This document shows positions 49,241-58,052 of a stretch of 64,000 nt of DNA, in pieces. Within the stretch, counting starts at the first letter, position 1; every line of letters starts with the position of its first letter. The stretch covers positions 434,001-498,000 of the forward strand of contig JAFOMG010000011.1 of NCBI GenBank assembly GCA_017418975.1, read 5' to 3'. The position numbers and the translations under genes are program-made. Source of the DNA: Sphingomonas sp. Its GTDB lineage: Bacteria; Pseudomonadota; Alphaproteobacteria; Sphingomonadales; Sphingomonadaceae. Below the pieces are notes generated by a model. That model saw nothing but the letters and a program-made list of their open reading frames with translations. It made no database searches and was not told where the DNA came from.

Positions 49241-50320
49241 CTATTCCGCGAGCAGCGTGCCGTCGGCGACGCGGTAGCGCGTGGCGCCGCCGGGCACCGC
49301 GGCGAACAGCGCCGGCTCGGTGCCTGTCATCCACACCTGTCCGCGGCCTTCCAGCCGGGCGAACAGCGCGGCGCGGCGGCCGGGATCGAGATGGGCGGCG
49401 ACTTCGTCGAGCAGCAGGATCGGCGCCCGCCCGGCGCGTTCGGCGACCAGCTCGGCATGGGCGAGCACCAGCCCGAGCAGGAGCGCCTTCTGCTCGCCGG
49501 TCGAGCAGAGATGCGCCGCCTGGTTCTTGCCGAGATGGGTGACGAGCAGGTCGGCGCGGTGCGGGCCGGTCAGTGTGCGCCCCGCCGCCGCGTCCCGCCG
49601 GCGGCCGGCGGCGAGCGCGCGGACCAGCGCGTCCGCATCGCCCTGCCAGCCTTCCAGTGCAAGGCCGGCGCGTGCGAACGGCCCCTCGGGCTGCGTCGCG
49701 AGCCGTTCCGCGAGCGCGGACACGGCGGCGTGCCGGGCGGCGTCAAGGGCGGCGCCATGCTCCGCCATGCGCGCCTCGAGCGCCGCGAGCCAGTCCGGAT
49801 CCGGCGCGGCATCGTCGGCGAGCAGGCGGTTGCGCTCGCGCATCGCCGCTTCATAGCGTGTCGAATGATGGGCATGGCCCGGGGCGAGGGCGAGGGTGAG
49901 CCGGTCGAGGAACCGCCGCCGCTCGCCCGCGGCATCGACGAACAGCCGGTCCATCGCCGGGGTCAGCCACAGCACGCTCACCCATTCGGCGAGCGAGGTG
50001 GCGGCGGCGGTGGCGCCATTGATCCGTACCAGGCGGCGCTCGGGCGCACCGGCCTGGGTGCCGGTGCCGATGTCGATGCCGCCGGACTCCGGGCCCAGCC
50101 GCGCGGCGACGCCGAACCCGCCGCTGCCGCCCTGGCGGGCCATCTCGGCGAGCGGCGCGCGGCGCAGTCCCCGGCCCGGCGCCAGCAGCGACAGCGCTTC
50201 GAGCACGTTGGTCTTGCCCGCGCCATTCTCGCCGCTCAGCACCACGAAGCCGGGGCCGGGCGCGAGCAGGGCGTCTTCATGGTTGCGGAAATCGGTGAGG
50301 ACGAGGCGGGATACGGCCAT
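49241..50320 (-). CDS. recF: DNA replication and repair protein RecF
   Basis: Loads RecA at gaps with RecO and RecR. 359 residues. Walker A is [16 protein letters not shown] near residue 30 after [12 protein letters not shown]; the signature is [11 protein letters not shown], and Walker B with the D-loop is [21 protein letters not shown]. Close linkage of gyrB and recF, with dnaN about 3 kb away, recalls the dnaA-dnaN-recF-gyrB cluster, here broken up by other genes. Confidence 0.95.
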   Translation of the reverse strand: MAVSRLVLTDFRNHEDALLAPGPGFVVLSGENGAGKTNVLEALSLLAPGRGLRRAPLAEMARQGGSGGFGVAARLGPESGGIDIGTGTQAGAPERRLVRINGATAAATSLAEWVSVLWLTPAMDRLFVDAAGERRRFLDRLTLALAPGHAHHSTRYEAAMRERNRLLADDAAPDPDWLAALEARMAEHGAALDAARHAAVSALAERLATQPEGPFARAGLALEGWQGDADALVRALAAGRRRDAAAGRTLTGPHRADLLVTHLGKNQAAHLCSTGEQKALLLGLVLAHAELVAERAGRAPILLLDEVAAHLDPGRRAALFARLEGRGQVWMTGTEPALFAAVPGGATRYRVADGTLLAE

Positions 50321-50441
50321 TATCCGCCGATAGCCGATCGCGCGGCGGGGATCACCTGCCCGTATGCATCGTCATGCCGTGCTTGCCGCCGGACGGCGCA
50401 TGCCCGATGATCGGGCGTCCGCATCCTCGGGGAAACAACAT

Positions 50442-51197
50442 ATGATGCTTGGTGCCAGGCTGTTCCTTGCCGCGCTGCTCGCGCTCGCGCCCTTGCCCGC
50501 GCTGGCCGACGTGACGGCGCGCTATGGCCTGGACGGCGACAAGGAACTGGTCGTGGAAGCGGCCGAAGGCGGGAATTCCCGCGTCGAGCTGCCCGGCAAG
50601 TTCGCGATCATCCGCCGCGACGGTGCCGACTATGTCGTGCTGTACGGGAAGACCGGGCCCAAGGTCTTCGAGCTCCAGGCGATGGTCGTGCTGATGAAGG
50701 CCATGCTGCCCAAGGCCGCGGCGGCGGAAGCGGGGAAGACCCGGTTCGTGGCGGAACCGGGGCCCGCCACCGCCGTGGTGGCCGGGCGTACCGGCTCGAC
50801 CTGGCTGCTGCGGATGCTCGAGGGGCCGGAGCGGGACCGCAAGGGTCATGTCGAGATCGTGACGAGCAGCGATGCGCAGCTGGCGCCGATCGGACGGACC
50901 GTTGCCCGTGCCGCTGAAGTCGCGCTCGATTTCATGGCCGGCTTCATTCCCGAATCGACTCAGTTCGGCGCCGCCGCGCGGGATATTCTCGCCAAGGGTA
51001 CGCCGCTCCGCATCCAGCCGGTCGATGCCGGGAAGCCGGGCAAGGCGGTGCTCGCGCTCCGTTCGGTGGACACCGCGACGATCGATCCGAAGCATTTCGA
51101 GCTGCCCGCGCCGGTCGTGCCGGCCGAGGAAGTCTTCGGCGCGATGGGCGGGCTGGCGCAGCCCGGCGCCGGCGGCAAGATCGGGGATCTGCCCTGA
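50442..51197 (+). CDS. Exported protein of unknown function
   Basis: A 251-residue protein with a clear signal peptide (MMLGARLFLAALLALAPLPALA). The mature part begins DVTARYGLDGDKELVVEAAEGGNSRVEL, a beta-rich pattern, and later has several short hydrophobic strands. No domain is recognised. The ATG at 50442 begins the signal peptide; an adjacent ATG at 50445 is equally possible. It sits alone between recF and coq4. Confidence 0.7.
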   Translation: MMLGARLFLAALLALAPLPALADVTARYGLDGDKELVVEAAEGGNSRVELPGKFAIIRRDGADYVVLYGKTGPKVFELQAMVVLMKAMLPKAAAAEAGKTRFVAEPGPATAVVAGRTGSTWLLRMLEGPERDRKGHVEIVTSSDAQLAPIGRTVARAAEVALDFMAGFIPESTQFGAAARDILAKGTPLRIQPVDAGKPGKAVLALRSVDTATIDPKHFELPAPVVPAEEVFGAMGGLAQPGAGGKIGDLP

Positions 51198-51212
51198 ACG
51201 GGCAGGCAGGGA

Positions 51213-51977
51213 TCAGATGCCCTTCAGGCCGGCTGCCGCCAGGCTGGCCTGGGCGGCCCGGTACCGCACCGGATCACCGATGCCGAGGCGGCGGCGCACC
51301 TGGTCGAGCGGCTCGGCGAGCAGCGTCTCGTAATCTTCGCCGTGCAGCCATTCGGCGCGCTTGCCGTGGCGATAGCCCTCGATCACCGCGCGGAAGAAAT
51401 CGAGCTTGCGGGTGATGCGGATGCTCTTCAGCGCCGCGCCCATCCCGATGAAACCCCAGCCGAGCCCACCGGTCTGCGCATAGGAGAAGGCGACCAGGCA
51501 GGCCTCGCCCAGATGCTCGTCGGCCTGATAGCCGGTGATCACGTGCCACAGGTCGTGGATGTCGCGCTCGCGCCGGCCCATCCAGGCATAGGGATGCTGG
51601 ATATCGGCATTCTGGAACGCGCCCTCGGCCATGCTGACGGCCACCAGCCCGTCCGCCGAAAAGCCGGTGCGGTCGAGGAAGTTGCGATAGGCGGCGCCGA
51701 CAGTGCCTTCGGCGAAGCCGTCGATCCAGGTGCGGTCGGACAGCTTCTCGGCCATCTCGACATGCTGGAAGGCGATGCGCCCGCCATTGGGCATGGTCAG
51801 CAGCTTGCGATAGCTCCTCTGCGTCGCATCGCCGTTCAGCGCGCGCATGATGCGGAAGACCTGCTCGGTATCGTCACCATTGGCGAGCAGCCGCCCGAGC
51901 GCGCGGAACGCGGTGCCCCATTCCCGCTTCATCGGGATGCCGGGGTTGAAGATCTGCGGCGCGGGTTGCGTGGCCAT
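51213..51977 (-). CDS. coq4: Ubiquinone biosynthesis protein COQ4 homologue
   Basis: A 254-residue protein of the COQ4 family, which in eukaryotes organises the CoQ synthesis complex and decarboxylates/hydroxylates the ring C1 position. The conserved metal motif HDLWHVITGYQADEHLGE (HDxxH...E) is present near residue 145. Only some alphaproteobacteria have this gene. It is divergent from an XRE regulator; TATATT at 52008-52013 (read on the minus strand) is a good -10 for it, and a TGACA-N4-TGTCA dyad covers its presumed start of transcription. Confidence 0.88.
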   Translation of the reverse strand: MATQPAPQIFNPGIPMKREWGTAFRALGRLLANGDDTEQVFRIMRALNGDATQRSYRKLLTMPNGGRIAFQHVEMAEKLSDRTWIDGFAEGTVGAAYRNFLDRTGFSADGLVAVSMAEGAFQNADIQHPYAWMGRRERDIHDLWHVITGYQADEHLGEACLVAFSYAQTGGLGWGFIGMGAALKSIRITRKLDFFRAVIEGYRHGKRAEWLHGEDYETLLAEPLDQVRRRLGIGDPVRYRAAQASLAAAGLKGI

Positions 51978-51994
51978 GGAAGCGAATCCCTTAC

Positions 51995-52110
51995 TGACAA
52001 TAGTGTCAATATAGGAGTCGGGGCGGGAAATCAACCTCGCCCGCCGGTTTTCGCGCGCACCTGACAAGAGCTCTTGACAATCACGGCGGAAATGACAAGA
52101 ATTCTTGTCA
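51995..52110. promoter_or_regulatory. Divergent promoter region with three TGACA/TGTCA dyads
   Basis: Dyads: TGACAATAGTGTCA at 51995-52008; TGACAAGAGCTCTTGACA at 52062-52079 (one mismatch); TGACAAGAATTCTTGTCA at 52093-52110, a perfect 18-base palindrome. For the XRE gene, TTGACA (52074-52079) with a 17-base spacer gives AAGAAT at 52097-52102, so the -35 lies in one dyad and the -10 in the other. The simplest reading is autorepression by the XRE protein, possibly also acting on coq4. Confidence 0.65.
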
Positions 52111-52137
52111 TATGGTACAGAGTTCTGGACAGCGCGA

Positions 52138-52356
52138 ATGAAGAACCGGCTGCGCGTGCTGCGGGCCGAGGCCGGACTGAGCCAGGGCGAGCTGGCCGGG
52201 CTGCTCGGCGTGTCGCGCCAGACGATCAACGCGGTCGAGACCGACAAATATGACCCCAGCCTGCCGCTGGCGATGCGGCTGTCGAAGATTTTCGGAGTGC
52301 CTATCGATGCCATTTTCCTTGACGACTGGACCCCGCCCGAACGCATCCCCGGTTGA
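52138..52356 (+). CDS. XRE-family transcriptional regulator, short
   Basis: A 72-residue DNA-binding protein that is almost entirely a Cro/CI-type helix-turn-helix: RLRVLRAEAGLSQGELAGLLGVSRQTINAVETDKYDPSLPLAMRLSKIFG. It ends soon after (DAIFLDDWTPPERIPG), like the YgzD/YozG-type small regulators often coupled to a membrane protein gene. The ATG at 52138 is favoured; a TTG at 52105 lies inside an operator. The membrane protein gene overlaps its 3' end by 50 bases. Confidence 0.88.
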   Translation: MKNRLRVLRAEAGLSQGELAGLLGVSRQTINAVETDKYDPSLPLAMRLSKIFGVPIDAIFLDDWTPPERIPG

Positions 52357-52999
52357 TTCCCGCACCCGCCGGCTGCTGATACGGTTCGCCATCGCCCTGA
52401 CCGGCGGCCTCATCATCGGCTATCCCGCCGGCTATCTCCTCGGAAAGCTGCACCTGGGCGACTGGCTGGCCGGCATGCCGGGTGAGGACCTGGCATCGCT
52501 CGCGGTCGCGGCCGCGCTGTTGTTCCTCGGCCTGTTCGCCATCGTCGCCGCCTCGAACGTCGCGCTCTATCGGCGCCTGGCAGCCAATTACGAGGCGGGC
52601 GATCCGCTCGATCGCGGGACGTTGCGCTATCTCCGGCTCAGCGGGGTGATCATGGTCCTCGCCGGCCTGCTGCTGCTCGCGCCGCCCCTGGCAGCGTATT
52701 TCGGCCTAGCCGGCAATGCGGCGATCGCAGTGGCGGTGGGGATCGGCCTGCTGCTCGCCGTGCAGAACTGGCTCAACATCAAGGTGGTGCGCGACAGCGA
52801 CGAGCTCAGCCGCGCGTCGGTGGCCGAGGCTTCGGCCGTGAGCTTCTGGCTGCTCCAGGGCGGGCTGTTCGGCTGGGCCGCGCTGGTCAAGCTCGGGCTC
52901 GTCCAGGCCGTCAGCATGTGGACGATGGTGATCATCGTCATGGCCGTGTATCTGGTGGTGTCGATCGTGTCGGGCGTGCGCCGCGGGCTGTTCGCCTAG
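52307..52999 (+). CDS. Membrane protein paired with the XRE regulator
   Basis: A 230-residue product with about six membrane helices (LLIRFAIALTGGLIIGYPAGYLL, LAVAAALLFLGLFAIVAASNVAL, LSGVIMVLAGLLLLAPPLAAYFGL, NAAIAVAVGIGLLLAVQNW, FWLLQGGLFGWAALVKLGL, MVIIVMAVYLVVSIVSG). The ATG at 52307 has GGAG nine bases before and lies within the regulator gene, so translation is probably coupled. Regulator plus small multi-pass protein is a recurrent pair in bacteria with no settled function. Confidence 0.75.
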   Translation: MPFSLTTGPRPNASPVDSRTRRLLIRFAIALTGGLIIGYPAGYLLGKLHLGDWLAGMPGEDLASLAVAAALLFLGLFAIVAASNVALYRRLAANYEAGDPLDRGTLRYLRLSGVIMVLAGLLLLAPPLAAYFGLAGNAAIAVAVGIGLLLAVQNWLNIKVVRDSDELSRASVAEASAVSFWLLQGGLFGWAALVKLGLVQAVSMWTMVIIVMAVYLVVSIVSGVRRGLFA

Positions 53000-53050
53000 G
53001 CCGAGAACCCGGATAATTCATTGATTTATCTGGAAGCCAGACTTTCCTTC

Positions 53051-53160
53051 CGCCATCCCCGCGAAGGCGGGAACCCATCTCCCGGACGCGCCGCAAGCTT
53101 TACCGGCATATTGGCAGAGCGCGTACGAGATGGATCCCCGCCTTCGCGGGGATGACGGTT
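53051..53160. repeat. Dispersed long palindrome (CATCCCCGC type)
   Basis: CATCCCCGCGAAGGCGGG-ACCCATCTC and GAGATGGATCCCCGCCTTCG-CGGGGATG are inverted arms around about 50 bases. The element occupies half of the gap between convergent genes and is the best-preserved copy in the window. Confidence 0.85.
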
Positions 53161-53218
53161 GCGGGAATAGGAGTGCCAAACCCCAAGCGCGCCCGAAGGC
53201 ATGGATGCCGGTGCGGGA

Positions 53219-54331
53219 TCAGACCCGCATCGGCATCAGCACGTAGAGCGCCGGCGACTTGTCGTTCTCGCGGATCAGCGTCGGCGCCGCGGCGTCGGCC
53301 AGATGGACTTCCACCGAATCGCCTTCGATCTGGTTGAGGATGTCCATCAGGTAGCGGCTGTTGAAGCCGATCTCGAAGCCCTGGGCGGCATAGTCGCCCG
53401 GCACTTCCTCGGCCGCCGCGCCATTCTCCGGGCTGGTGACCGAAAGGATCACCTTGTCGCGCTCCAGCGCCATCTTGACCGCGCGGGTCTTCTCGGTCGC
53501 GATGGTCGAGACGCGGTCGACGCCCTCCATGAAGCTCTTCGGATCGAGCTTGAGCAGCTTGTCGTTCGCGGTCGGGATGACGCGGGTATAGTCGGGGAAG
53601 GTGCCGTCGATCAGCTTCGAGGTGAGGATCGCCTGGCCCAGGTCGAAGCGAATCTTCGAGCCCGAGAGCGATACGCCGATCGAGCCGTCCACTTCCTCGA
53701 GCAGCTTGCGCAGCTCGCCCACGCACTTGCGCGGGATGATCACGCCCGGCATCGCATCGGCGCCGTCCGGCCGCGCCACGGTGACGCGGGCAAGGCGGTG
53801 GCCGTCGGTCGCGGCGGCGCGCAGCACCGGCGTCGCCTCGTCCACCACGTGCAGATAGATGCCGTTGAGATAATAGCGCGTCTCTTCGGTCGAGATGGCG
53901 AAGCGCGTCTTGTCGATGATCTGCTTCAGCGTCTCGGCCGGCAGCTCGAACACCGTCGGCAGCTCGCCCTCGGCGATCATCGGGAAATCGTCGCGCGGCA
54001 GCGTCGACAGCGTAAAGCGCGCACGGCCGGCATTGACAGTGATCCGCCCCTCGGCGGCCGACAGCTCCACCTGCGCGCCCTCGGGCAGCTTGCGGACGAT
54101 GTCGAACAGGGTGTGCGCCGGCACGGTGATCGCGCCGGGCTGATCGACTGCCGCTGCAATCGTCTCGTCGATCTGCAGGTCGAGGTCGGTCGCCATCAGG
54201 CGCAGCGCGCCGCCGCCCTGTGCCTCGATCAGCACGTTGGACAGGATGGGGATCGTGTTGCGCCGCTCGACCACGGACTGGACGTGGCTCAAGCCCCTCA
54301 ACAGAGTTGCGCGTTCGATCGTCGCCTTCAT
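53219..54331 (-). CDS. dnaN: DNA polymerase III beta subunit (sliding clamp)
   Basis: Ring-shaped processivity factor for DNA polymerase III. 370 residues in three similar domains; typical parts are the start MKATIERATLLRGLSHVQSVVERRNTIPILSNVLIEA, the middle LIDGTFPDYTRVIP, and the end SPALYVLMPMRV. ATG at 54331 was preferred over one six codons upstream. It is not next to dnaA in this window. Confidence 0.97.
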   Translation of the reverse strand: MKATIERATLLRGLSHVQSVVERRNTIPILSNVLIEAQGGGALRLMATDLDLQIDETIAAAVDQPGAITVPAHTLFDIVRKLPEGAQVELSAAEGRITVNAGRARFTLSTLPRDDFPMIAEGELPTVFELPAETLKQIIDKTRFAISTEETRYYLNGIYLHVVDEATPVLRAAATDGHRLARVTVARPDGADAMPGVIIPRKCVGELRKLLEEVDGSIGVSLSGSKIRFDLGQAILTSKLIDGTFPDYTRVIPTANDKLLKLDPKSFMEGVDRVSTIATEKTRAVKMALERDKVILSVTSPENGAAAEEVPGDYAAQGFEIGFNSRYLMDILNQIEGDSVEVHLADAAAPTLIRENDKSPALYVLMPMRV

Positions 54332-54405
54332 CAAGAACCCCCGGGGCATGTGTCGCCCGAATCTAACCCGGTACCGGGACTTTTCCGACCTTTACCCTTA
54401 ACGGC

Positions 54406-54435
54406 AAAAAGGGCCGGAGCAAGCGCCCCGGCCCT
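54406..54435 (-). terminator. Rho-independent terminator after the outer-membrane barrel gene
   Basis: On the minus strand AGGGCCGGGGC-GCTT-GCTCCGGCCCT forms an 11-bp stem (one G-U pair) with a 4-base loop, followed by a T-run. It ends about 35 bases after the stop codon at 54469 and lies upstream of dnaN. Confidence 0.88.
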
Positions 54436-54468
54436 ATAGTTCACACCTTAAATACGCAGTTAAGGCTG

Positions 54469-55077
54469 TCAGAAGCGCACGCCGACGCCGGCGAGCACCT
54501 GGTGGCGCTTGGCATCGATGCCGGCATTGTCGTCATTGTACTTCGAGTAGCGATACTCGCCCTTCAGATAGACCTTGTCGTTCAGCTTCATCTCGGCGCC
54601 CGCGCCCAGACGCCAGCCATCGGCATTGTCCGAGGTGCGGATGTTGGTCGTGCCCGAGACGTAGCGGCTGTCGAACTTGGCGTTGGTATAGCCGCCCTTG
54701 GCATAGATCAGCGTGTTGCCGCCGACCGTGAAGCCGACGCGCGCGCCGACATAGAGGTCGCGGCCGGTGCTGATGCGGGCACGGTCGCCGGCGACGAGCA
54801 CGCTGGTGTCGGTGCGCTTGGCGGTGGAGCCGGTGGCTTCGCCCTCGACGCCGAACACGGCGTTGCCGGCCTGGAAGTCATAGCCGATCTGGCCGCCATA
54901 GAGCACGCCGTCGGCGCCCTTGACGCCGCTGCCCGACGGCTTGACGTGATCCCAGCCGACCACGGCCTCGGCGCGCGGGCCGGTGAAGCCCGAATCGGTG
55001 CTCTGCGCGAAGGCGGGAGCGGCGAAGGCCGAGCCGGCGAGAAGCGCTGCGGCGGCGGCGATGAACTTGGTACGCAT
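54469..55077 (-). CDS. Outer-membrane beta-barrel protein (OmpA/Omp25-like)
   Basis: A 202-residue porin-like protein with signal peptide (MRTKFIAAAAALLAGSAFAAPAFA). The mature chain alternates strands, such as GGQIGYDFQAGNAVFGVEGE, VGARVGFTVGGNTLIYAKGGYTNAKF and EYRYSKYNDD, and ends VLAGVGVRF with the terminal Phe needed for barrel insertion. This fits 8-strand barrels of the Omp25/Omp31 type. It is monocistronic with its own terminator, suggesting high expression. Confidence 0.88.
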   Translation of the reverse strand: MRTKFIAAAAALLAGSAFAAPAFAQSTDSGFTGPRAEAVVGWDHVKPSGSGVKGADGVLYGGQIGYDFQAGNAVFGVEGEATGSTAKRTDTSVLVAGDRARISTGRDLYVGARVGFTVGGNTLIYAKGGYTNAKFDSRYVSGTTNIRTSDNADGWRLGAGAEMKLNDKVYLKGEYRYSKYNDDNAGIDAKRHQVLAGVGVRF

Positions 55078-55387
55078 AACTGAACTCCTTGGGTACGCAC
55101 CCGCGCTGCAAAGCGCGGGCGGGGAGATCAACCCGGCGCGAGGGACGCCGTTTCATGAACCCCCGATAAACAGAAAAAAGCGTGGCTTATCCGCAACAGT
55201 TGCGATGGCTGGCCACGCTTGGCCGTTGACAGCGACAATGTCCCCGCAATGGTCACTCCCTCTTATCGTTCTGCCCGCGAACGGGCTGGTGTCCTATTGG
55301 GATAGCGCACCTGATCCCCCGCTGAACGAAAGGGGGCGCAAATTGGGCACTTGCCTTTCTCTTGCCGCCAAGGCTTGTGCGGGGCCG
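55078..55387. other. 310-base divergent gap
   Basis: No gene is supported. It must hold the promoter of the outer-membrane barrel gene and that of the histidine phosphatase gene. TTGACA at about 55227-55232 is a possible -35 for the rightward gene; I see no matching strong -10. A dyad AAGCGTGGC...GCCACGCTT (about 55170-55220) is also present. Confidence 0.45.
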
Positions 55388-56035
55388 ATGACGAGCAAGC
55401 GCAAAGGCCGCGATTTCATCGCCCGCCACGGCGAGACCGTGTTCAACCTTGCCCGGCGCATGCAGGGCGATCATCCGCACACGCCGCTGACGCGGGCCGG
55501 CTTCGCCCAGGCCGACGCGATGGGCGCGGCGCTGCGCGAGATATTGGGGCCCCGGCCCAGGCTCACCCTCTGGTCGTCGAGCGCCGGGCGCGCGCTGCAG
55601 ACGCTGGCGATCATCGCCGAGCATCTCGAGCTCGACTGGCACCAGGCGCATCGCGACGACCGGCTGGTCGAGATCGGCATGGGCGCATGGAGCGGGCGCT
55701 ATTATGCCGACCTGATGGCCGAGGTGCCGGGCTTCCTCGATCTGGAGCATGGGCTCTACACCCGCCCGCCGCCGGGCGGCGAATGGTATGACGGGATCGC
55801 GGCGCGCGTCTCGTCCTGGCTCGCCGACACCGATGACGATCCGGGCGACCGGCTGGTGATCATGCACGGCATGTCGAGCCGCGTCCTGCGCGGGGTGATG
55901 ACCGGGCTGCCGGTGCAGCCGCGCTTCGCCGCGCCGGTGGCGCCCGACCTGCCCCAGGGCTCGATCGTGCGGATCGAGCATGGCGTGGAGACCGTGGTGC
56001 ATACCGGCACCGGGCGCGGCGCCGCGCCGGCATGA
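55388..56035 (+). CDS. Histidine phosphatase superfamily protein
   Basis: A 215-residue phosphatase of the phosphoglycerate-mutase-like fold. The catalytic RHG is at residues 13-15 in FIARHGETVFN; the second phosphate-binding Arg is in SSAGRALQT, the acid is in RLVEIGMGAWSG, and the second His is in VIMHGMSS. The ATG at 55388 leaves a short N-terminus; sequence upstream lacks resemblance. The stop overlaps the next gene by four bases (ATGA). Substrate unknown. Confidence 0.88.
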   Translation: MTSKRKGRDFIARHGETVFNLARRMQGDHPHTPLTRAGFAQADAMGAALREILGPRPRLTLWSSSAGRALQTLAIIAEHLELDWHQAHRDDRLVEIGMGAWSGRYYADLMAEVPGFLDLEHGLYTRPPPGGEWYDGIAARVSSWLADTDDDPGDRLVIMHGMSSRVLRGVMTGLPVQPRFAAPVAPDLPQGSIVRIEHGVETVVHTGTGRGAAPA

Positions 56036-56493
56036 GCGGGTTGATGTTCCTGCTGCTGCTCGCCCAGACACGCGTGCCGCTCGGCACGTTCGAGGGCTGG
56101 GGGGCGTTTCGCGATCCCTCCCCGTTACGCTGCTTCGCCATTGCCCGGCCGGTGGAGAAGCATGCGAACGCGCAGCCCTTCGCCAGCGTGGCGACCTGGC
56201 CGCGCGACGCGGTGCGCAACCAGCTGCACATAAGATTGAGCCGCGCGCGCGCGCCCGACGCGCGCGTGACGCTCTCGATCGGAGAGCGCCGCTTCGAGCT
56301 GCAGGCGGGGGACGCCGATGCCTGGGCGCCCGATGCGCGCACCGACGCCGCGATCGTCGCGGCGATGCGTGCGGGGCGAAGCATGAGCGTGGAGACGATC
56401 GGCGCGAACGGCGCGCCCTTTGCCGACAGCTATGCCCTGCGTGGCGCGGCGACCGCGATCGACGCCGCCGCGCTCGGTTGCGCGGGGCGGTAA
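56032..56493 (+). CDS. Hypothetical protein with hydrophobic N-terminus
   Basis: A 153-residue product beginning MSGLMFLLLLAQTRVPLGTF, a short export-like signal. The rest (LRCFAIARPVEKHANAQPFASVATWPRD, then short strands) resembles invasion-associated locus B-type proteins in pattern only. Its ATG overlaps the phosphatase stop, so the two are co-translated. Two Cys (LRCF, LGCAG) could pair. Confidence 0.6.
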   Translation: MSGLMFLLLLAQTRVPLGTFEGWGAFRDPSPLRCFAIARPVEKHANAQPFASVATWPRDAVRNQLHIRLSRARAPDARVTLSIGERRFELQAGDADAWAPDARTDAAIVAAMRAGRSMSVETIGANGAPFADSYALRGAATAIDAAALGCAGR

Positions 56494-56521
56494 GCACCGC
56501 TGGTCGCGCTCGATCCGGCGC

Positions 56522-56677
56522 ATGATCGCGCATGCGGCCGGCCATCTGGACGAACCCCTCACGCTCGCCGGCGCCATTTGTCCGTCGAGCAGACCGGCCT
56601 GGCCTTCAAGACCGATGTGCCGTGGCTGCGCCTGCACCGACTGCAAGTGCGGCCCCGATTGCCGCTGTGGCAAGTAA
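56522..56677 (+). CDS. Possible Cys-rich metallothionein-like small protein
   Basis: A frame ending at TAA 56675-56677 encodes, in its last 20 codons (ATG at 56615), seven Cys arranged C-x2-C-x-C-x2-C-x-C-x3-C-x-C, with the middle read as CTDCKCGPDC. Third codon positions there are 17 of 20 G or C, better than the other two frames. The start is uncertain: ATG 56522 gives 51 residues, ATG 56615 only 20; neither has a good ribosome site. Between 56579 and 56614 another frame looks better by codon use, hinting at a frameshifted or decayed gene. Metal binding is inference. Confidence 0.35.
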   Translation: MIAHAAGHLDEPLTLAGAICPSSRPAWPSRPMCRGCACTDCKCGPDCRCGK

Positions 56678-56722
56678 GCGCAAGGCGCCGGACCGGACAG
56701 CCGCCGGCCCGGTCGTCGCGCG

Positions 56723-57940
56723 TCAGCGGTCGCGGCGGCCCAGCAGGCGGAGGCGCAGCGCGTTGAGCTTGATGAAGCCCGCCGCGTCGCGCTGGTCGTA
56801 CGCGCCCTGATCGTCCTCGAAGGTCACGACCTTTTCCGAATAGAGGCTGTAGGGCGACTTGCGGCCGGTGACGATCACGCTGCCCTTGTAGAGCTTGAGC
56901 CGGACGGTGCCCGTCACCTTCTCCTGGCTATGGTCGATCGCGGCCTGCAGCATCTCGCGCTCGGGCGCGAACCAGAAACCGTTGTAGATCAGCTCGGCAT
57001 AGCGCGGCGCCAGCTCGTCCTTGAGGTGCGCGGCGCCGCGATCGAGCGTGATCTGCTCGATGCCGCGATGGGCGAGGTGATAGATGGTGCCGCCCGGCGT
57101 CTCGTACATGCCGCGGCTCTTCATCCCGACGAAGCGGTTCTCGACCAGGTCGAGCCGGCCGATGCCGTGCTTGCGGCCGAGCTCGTTGAGCGCGGTGAGC
57201 AGCGTCGCCGGCGACATCGCCTGGCCGTTCAGCGCCACGCCGTCGCCGCGCTCGAAATCGATCGTGATCGTCTCGGGCTCGTTCGGCGCGTCTTCCGGGT
57301 TCACCGTGCGCGAATAGACATAGTCGGGCACTTCCTCCCACGGATCCTCGAGCACCTTGCCCTCGCTCGAGGTGTGGAGGAGGTTCGCGTCGGTCGAGAA
57401 AGGCGACTCGCCGCGCTTGTCCTTGCTCACCGGGATCTGGTGCTGCTCGGCGAACTCGATCAGCCGGGTGCGGCTGGTCAGGTCCCATTCGCGCCACGGC
57501 GCGATCACCTTGATGTCCGGGTTGAGCGCGTAATAGCCCAGCTCGAAGCGGACCTGGTCATTGCCCTTGCCGGTGGCGCCGTGGCTCACCGCGTCGGCAT
57601 TGACCAGCTTGGCGATCTCGATCTGGCGCTTGGCGATCAGCGGGCGCGCGATCGAGGTGCCGAGCAGATACAGGCCCTCATAGAGCGCATTCGCCCGCAT
57701 CATCGGGAAGACGAAGTCCTTGACGAACTCCTCGCGCAGATCGTCGATGAAGATGTGCTCGGGCTTGACGCCGGCCATCTCGGCCTTCTTGCGCGCCGGC
57801 TCGAGCTCCTCGCCCTGGCCGAGATCGGCGGTGAAGGTCACCACCTCGCACTGATATTCCTGCTGGAGCCATTTCAGGATCACGCTCGTGTCCAGGCCGC
57901 CCGAATAGGCGAGCACGACGCGGTTGATCTTGTCCGACAT
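56723..57940 (-). CDS. argG: Argininosuccinate synthase
   Basis: Joins citrulline and aspartate with ATP in arginine synthesis. The 405-residue protein starts [26 protein letters not shown] with the PP-loop SGGLDTS; later [14 protein letters not shown] and [16 protein letters not shown] are typical. ATG at 57940 was chosen over one four codons upstream by family start. It appears to be transcribed alone. Confidence 0.98.
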   Translation of the reverse strand: MSDKINRVVLAYSGGLDTSVILKWLQQEYQCEVVTFTADLGQGEELEPARKKAEMAGVKPEHIFIDDLREEFVKDFVFPMMRANALYEGLYLLGTSIARPLIAKRQIEIAKLVNADAVSHGATGKGNDQVRFELGYYALNPDIKVIAPWREWDLTSRTRLIEFAEQHQIPVSKDKRGESPFSTDANLLHTSSEGKVLEDPWEEVPDYVYSRTVNPEDAPNEPETITIDFERGDGVALNGQAMSPATLLTALNELGRKHGIGRLDLVENRFVGMKSRGMYETPGGTIYHLAHRGIEQITLDRGAAHLKDELAPRYAELIYNGFWFAPEREMLQAAIDHSQEKVTGTVRLKLYKGSVIVTGRKSPYSLYSEKVVTFEDDQGAYDQRDAAGFIKLNALRLRLLGRRDR

Positions 57941-58052
57941 GGGCGACTCCAAAGGATGTGCGGGGAAACGGCGTGCGCCTTAGGGGCGCGGGGCCGCTTC
58001 CGCAAGTTCCGTGGCTGGGGCATGCTCCCCCGCACCGACTCGGGAGAGGCAG

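Noticed and set aside
55078..55387. Extended N-terminus of the histidine phosphatase
   Set aside because: The extension lacks a signal peptide or domain, and RHG at residue 13 from the ATG at 55388 is normal spacing for the fold.
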